DNA of 64,000 nt from Planctomycetota bacterium (lineage in GTDB: Bacteria; Planctomycetota; UBA1135; UBA2386), in contig JAHBXX010000017.1 in NCBI GenBank assembly GCA_019636245.1, positions 1-64,000 of the forward strand, read 5' to 3'. The notes beneath the pieces are model-generated. The model worked only from the letters and a program-made list of their open reading frames with translations, was not told the origin of the DNA and did not search any database. Shown here piece after piece: positions 62,607 to 64,000 of the stretch. Each line of letters starts with the position of its first letter. Positions within the stretch are counted from its first letter, which is position 1. The translations under genes were made by a program, and so were the position numbers.

Positions 62607-64000
62607 CTACTGCATCTTGAGCGCGACCCCGTCGCTGAACAGGAACTGCAGTGCGTTGGCGCCGGGGGCGTACACCGCACCCTGCAGGAAGAACGTCAGT
62701 CCTTGCGTCGGCAACAAGGGCGGCAGCGGCACGACCTTCGCCATCACTCCGGCCCCATCGGCGACCAAGGGCACGATCACCGAGGGCTCGGCCCACAGCG
62801 TGCACCCGGGCGCGCCGATCGACGCCAGTTCGAGCGGCAGTACGGCGAGACCTCCCCAAGTCCGCCGGCTGAGCCCCGCCCACAGCAGTCCCGGTCCATC
62901 CGGGAGGGCGCCACCGACCTGGACCGTGGGTGACAGGCCAGGCGCCACCGTGCCGATCACCGCGATCGCCGGCGCGGGCATTCCTGCGCCAGCGCAGCCG
63001 GCGCCGAGCGACGCGGCGCCGGTGACGGTGTTGCGCCACACCAGCGTGCGCTCGGCGAACGGCAGCGCGACGAGATCCGGGAACGAATCGCCGTCGACGT
63101 CGGCCGCGCGCAAGGAGATCGCTCGCTCGAGCATCCGGAAGCCCATGCCTTGCGGCAGCGGCGCCGCCTGGAACGCGCCGCCACCCACGTTGCGCCACAG
63201 GGTCACGAACGACGGCGCAGCCGCGGCGGACGCGGCAACGAGATCTTCGTGGCCATCGCGATCGTGGTCGAGCGCGACGGCCCGGTCGAAGACGAACCCA
63301 GGGGCGGCGACGGGCGTGGCACTGGCGCCGTTCAGGGACCAGGCGATCGCGCTGCCGCTGCGTACGACCTCGCGGCGTCCGTCGCCGTCGAGATCGAGGG
63401 CCACGAACGGATCGTCGGCGAGGGCGTAGGCCGGCGCGCCGGCGAAGGTCAGGGTCCCCGCCAGGGACCAGAGGCCCTGGCCATCACTGCGCCAGAGACG
63501 CACCGGCTGCGCGGGCGACGACCACATCAGGATCTCCGCCCGGCCGTCGCCATCGAGATCCGCCACGAGGACCCGCCCCGGTTGCGCCGACGAGGACGCC
63601 GGCAGGCCGCTGGCGTACGGGGTGAAGCTGCGGTCGGCGTTCGCCCGGAACACGACGCAGCCGGTCGCATCGGCGAAGATCACGTCCGCACGGCCGTCGC
63701 CGTCGACATCGCCGACGGCGAGAGCCGGCTCGGCGAGGCCGTGCGGCAGCTGCGGCCCGGGCGACCAGCTCGCGCCACCGTCGCCGAACCACACGTCCCC
63801 GGCCGCCTGGACGAGGTCGCCGAACCCATCGCCGTCCAGATCGGCGACCTCCACGGATCCAGCGCCCGCAGTCGCCGGCGGGGCCGCCGCAACGGACCAG
63901 CCGCCCGGCCGCGCGAGCAGCACGCGCAGCTGCAGGTCGTGGCGTTCGACGAGGTCCGCCCGCCCGTCGGCGTCGACGTCGCCGACCGCGACGTGCAGCG
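62607..64000 (-). CDS. FG-GAP/VCBS repeat protein with C-terminal module (5' end outside window)
   Basis: The frame is open to the right edge, so at least 464 residues are seen and the N-terminus is missing. Seven or more calcium-binding FG-GAP/VCBS blades occur: VAVGDVDADGRADL, VEVADLDGDGFGDL, AVGDVDGDGRADV, LVADLDGDGRAEI, VALDLDGDGRREV, VALDHDRDGHEDL and RAADVDGDSFPDL. These build an integrin-like beta-propeller, normally exported. The tail, with GAGCAGAGMPAPAIAV, ASIGAPGCTLWAEPS and LTFFLQGAVYAPGANA, is the shared C-terminal module. It is probably a surface or matrix protein. Confidence 0.85.
   Translation of the reverse strand, partial: LHVAVGDVDADGRADLVERHDLQLRVLLARPGGWSVAAAPPATAGAGSVEVADLDGDGFGDLVQAAGDVWFGDGGASWSPGPQLPHGLAEPALAVGDVDGDGRADVIFADATGCVVFRANADRSFTPYASGLPASSSAQPGRVLVADLDGDGRAEILMWSSPAQPVRLWRSDGQGLWSLAGTLTFAGAPAYALADDPFVALDLDGDGRREVVRSGSAIAWSLNGASATPVAAPGFVFDRAVALDHDRDGHEDLVAASAAAAPSFVTLWRNVGGGAFQAAPLPQGMGFRMLERAISLRAADVDGDSFPDLVALPFAERTLVWRNTVTGAASLGAGCAGAGMPAPAIAVIGTVAPGLSPTVQVGGALPDGPGLLWAGLSRRTWGGLAVLPLELASIGAPGCTLWAEPSVIVPLVADGAGVMAKVVPLPPLLPTQGLTFFLQGAVYAPGANALQFLFSDGVALKMQ

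Overview
This is one 64 kb stretch of very G+C-rich bacterial chromosome (about 70% or more by eye) packed with protein genes. I see no rRNA, tRNA, CRISPR array, prophage or insertion sequence. The gene content fits Planctomycetota best. There are many exported proteins with a recurring C-terminal module, an ECF sigma factor translationally coupled to a Ser/Thr kinase with TPR repeats, di-haem peroxidases, a PQQ-dehydrogenase/cytochrome fusion and an FG-GAP repeat protein. That assignment is inference from gene content; no marker gene in the window proves it.

Left part (1-12,300): an overlapping operon on the minus strand (membrane protein with an SGNH-like C-terminus, a DUF6624 protein, a fragment at the edge). 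It is followed by housekeeping metabolism: nagA, glpD, ETF-ubiquinone oxidoreductase, DUF2203, a Dabb protein, malate dehydrogenase, a TauE-type permease and an SDR. An exported alpha/alpha-repeat protein and a DUF4384 protein close the region.

Middle left (12,300-28,800): gmhA, a small membrane protein, a glycerophosphodiesterase, an ECF sigma/zinc-finger anti-sigma pair preceded by a histidine-kinase-like protein without ATP-binding boxes, queG, a zinc ribbon, a proline-catabolic dehydrogenase, an SF1 helicase, a di-haem peroxidase, thiE, queA and a PD40 lipoprotein.

Middle right (28,800-42,700): a five-gene envelope operon (LpoB, COG3014, FlgT/LPP20-like, YcfL-like, glycine-zipper). Then come a GT2/DUF2304 pair, a DinB-like protein, rlmH, a Big2 lipoprotein, a Na+/H+ antiporter with a TrkA-N domain and a PQQ-dehydrogenase fused to cytochrome c.

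Right part (40,800-64,000): rich in exported proteins. It holds a probable secreted peptidylarginine deiminase with its full catalytic set, a large nested inverted repeat, an alpha/beta hydrolase, the ECF-kinase pair, a second di-haem peroxidase, a receptor with a degenerate HD-GYP domain, an eboE-ABC transporter-DUF3299 group, a LOG protein, a pseudopilin and an FG-GAP protein cut by the window edge.

Two window-wide signals stand out. First, many genes carry a TAnnnT hexamer only 5-12 bases before the start codon, which predicts widespread leaderless transcription. Second, six unrelated exported proteins end in a similar module of about 90-130 residues, which could be a sorting or attachment domain.
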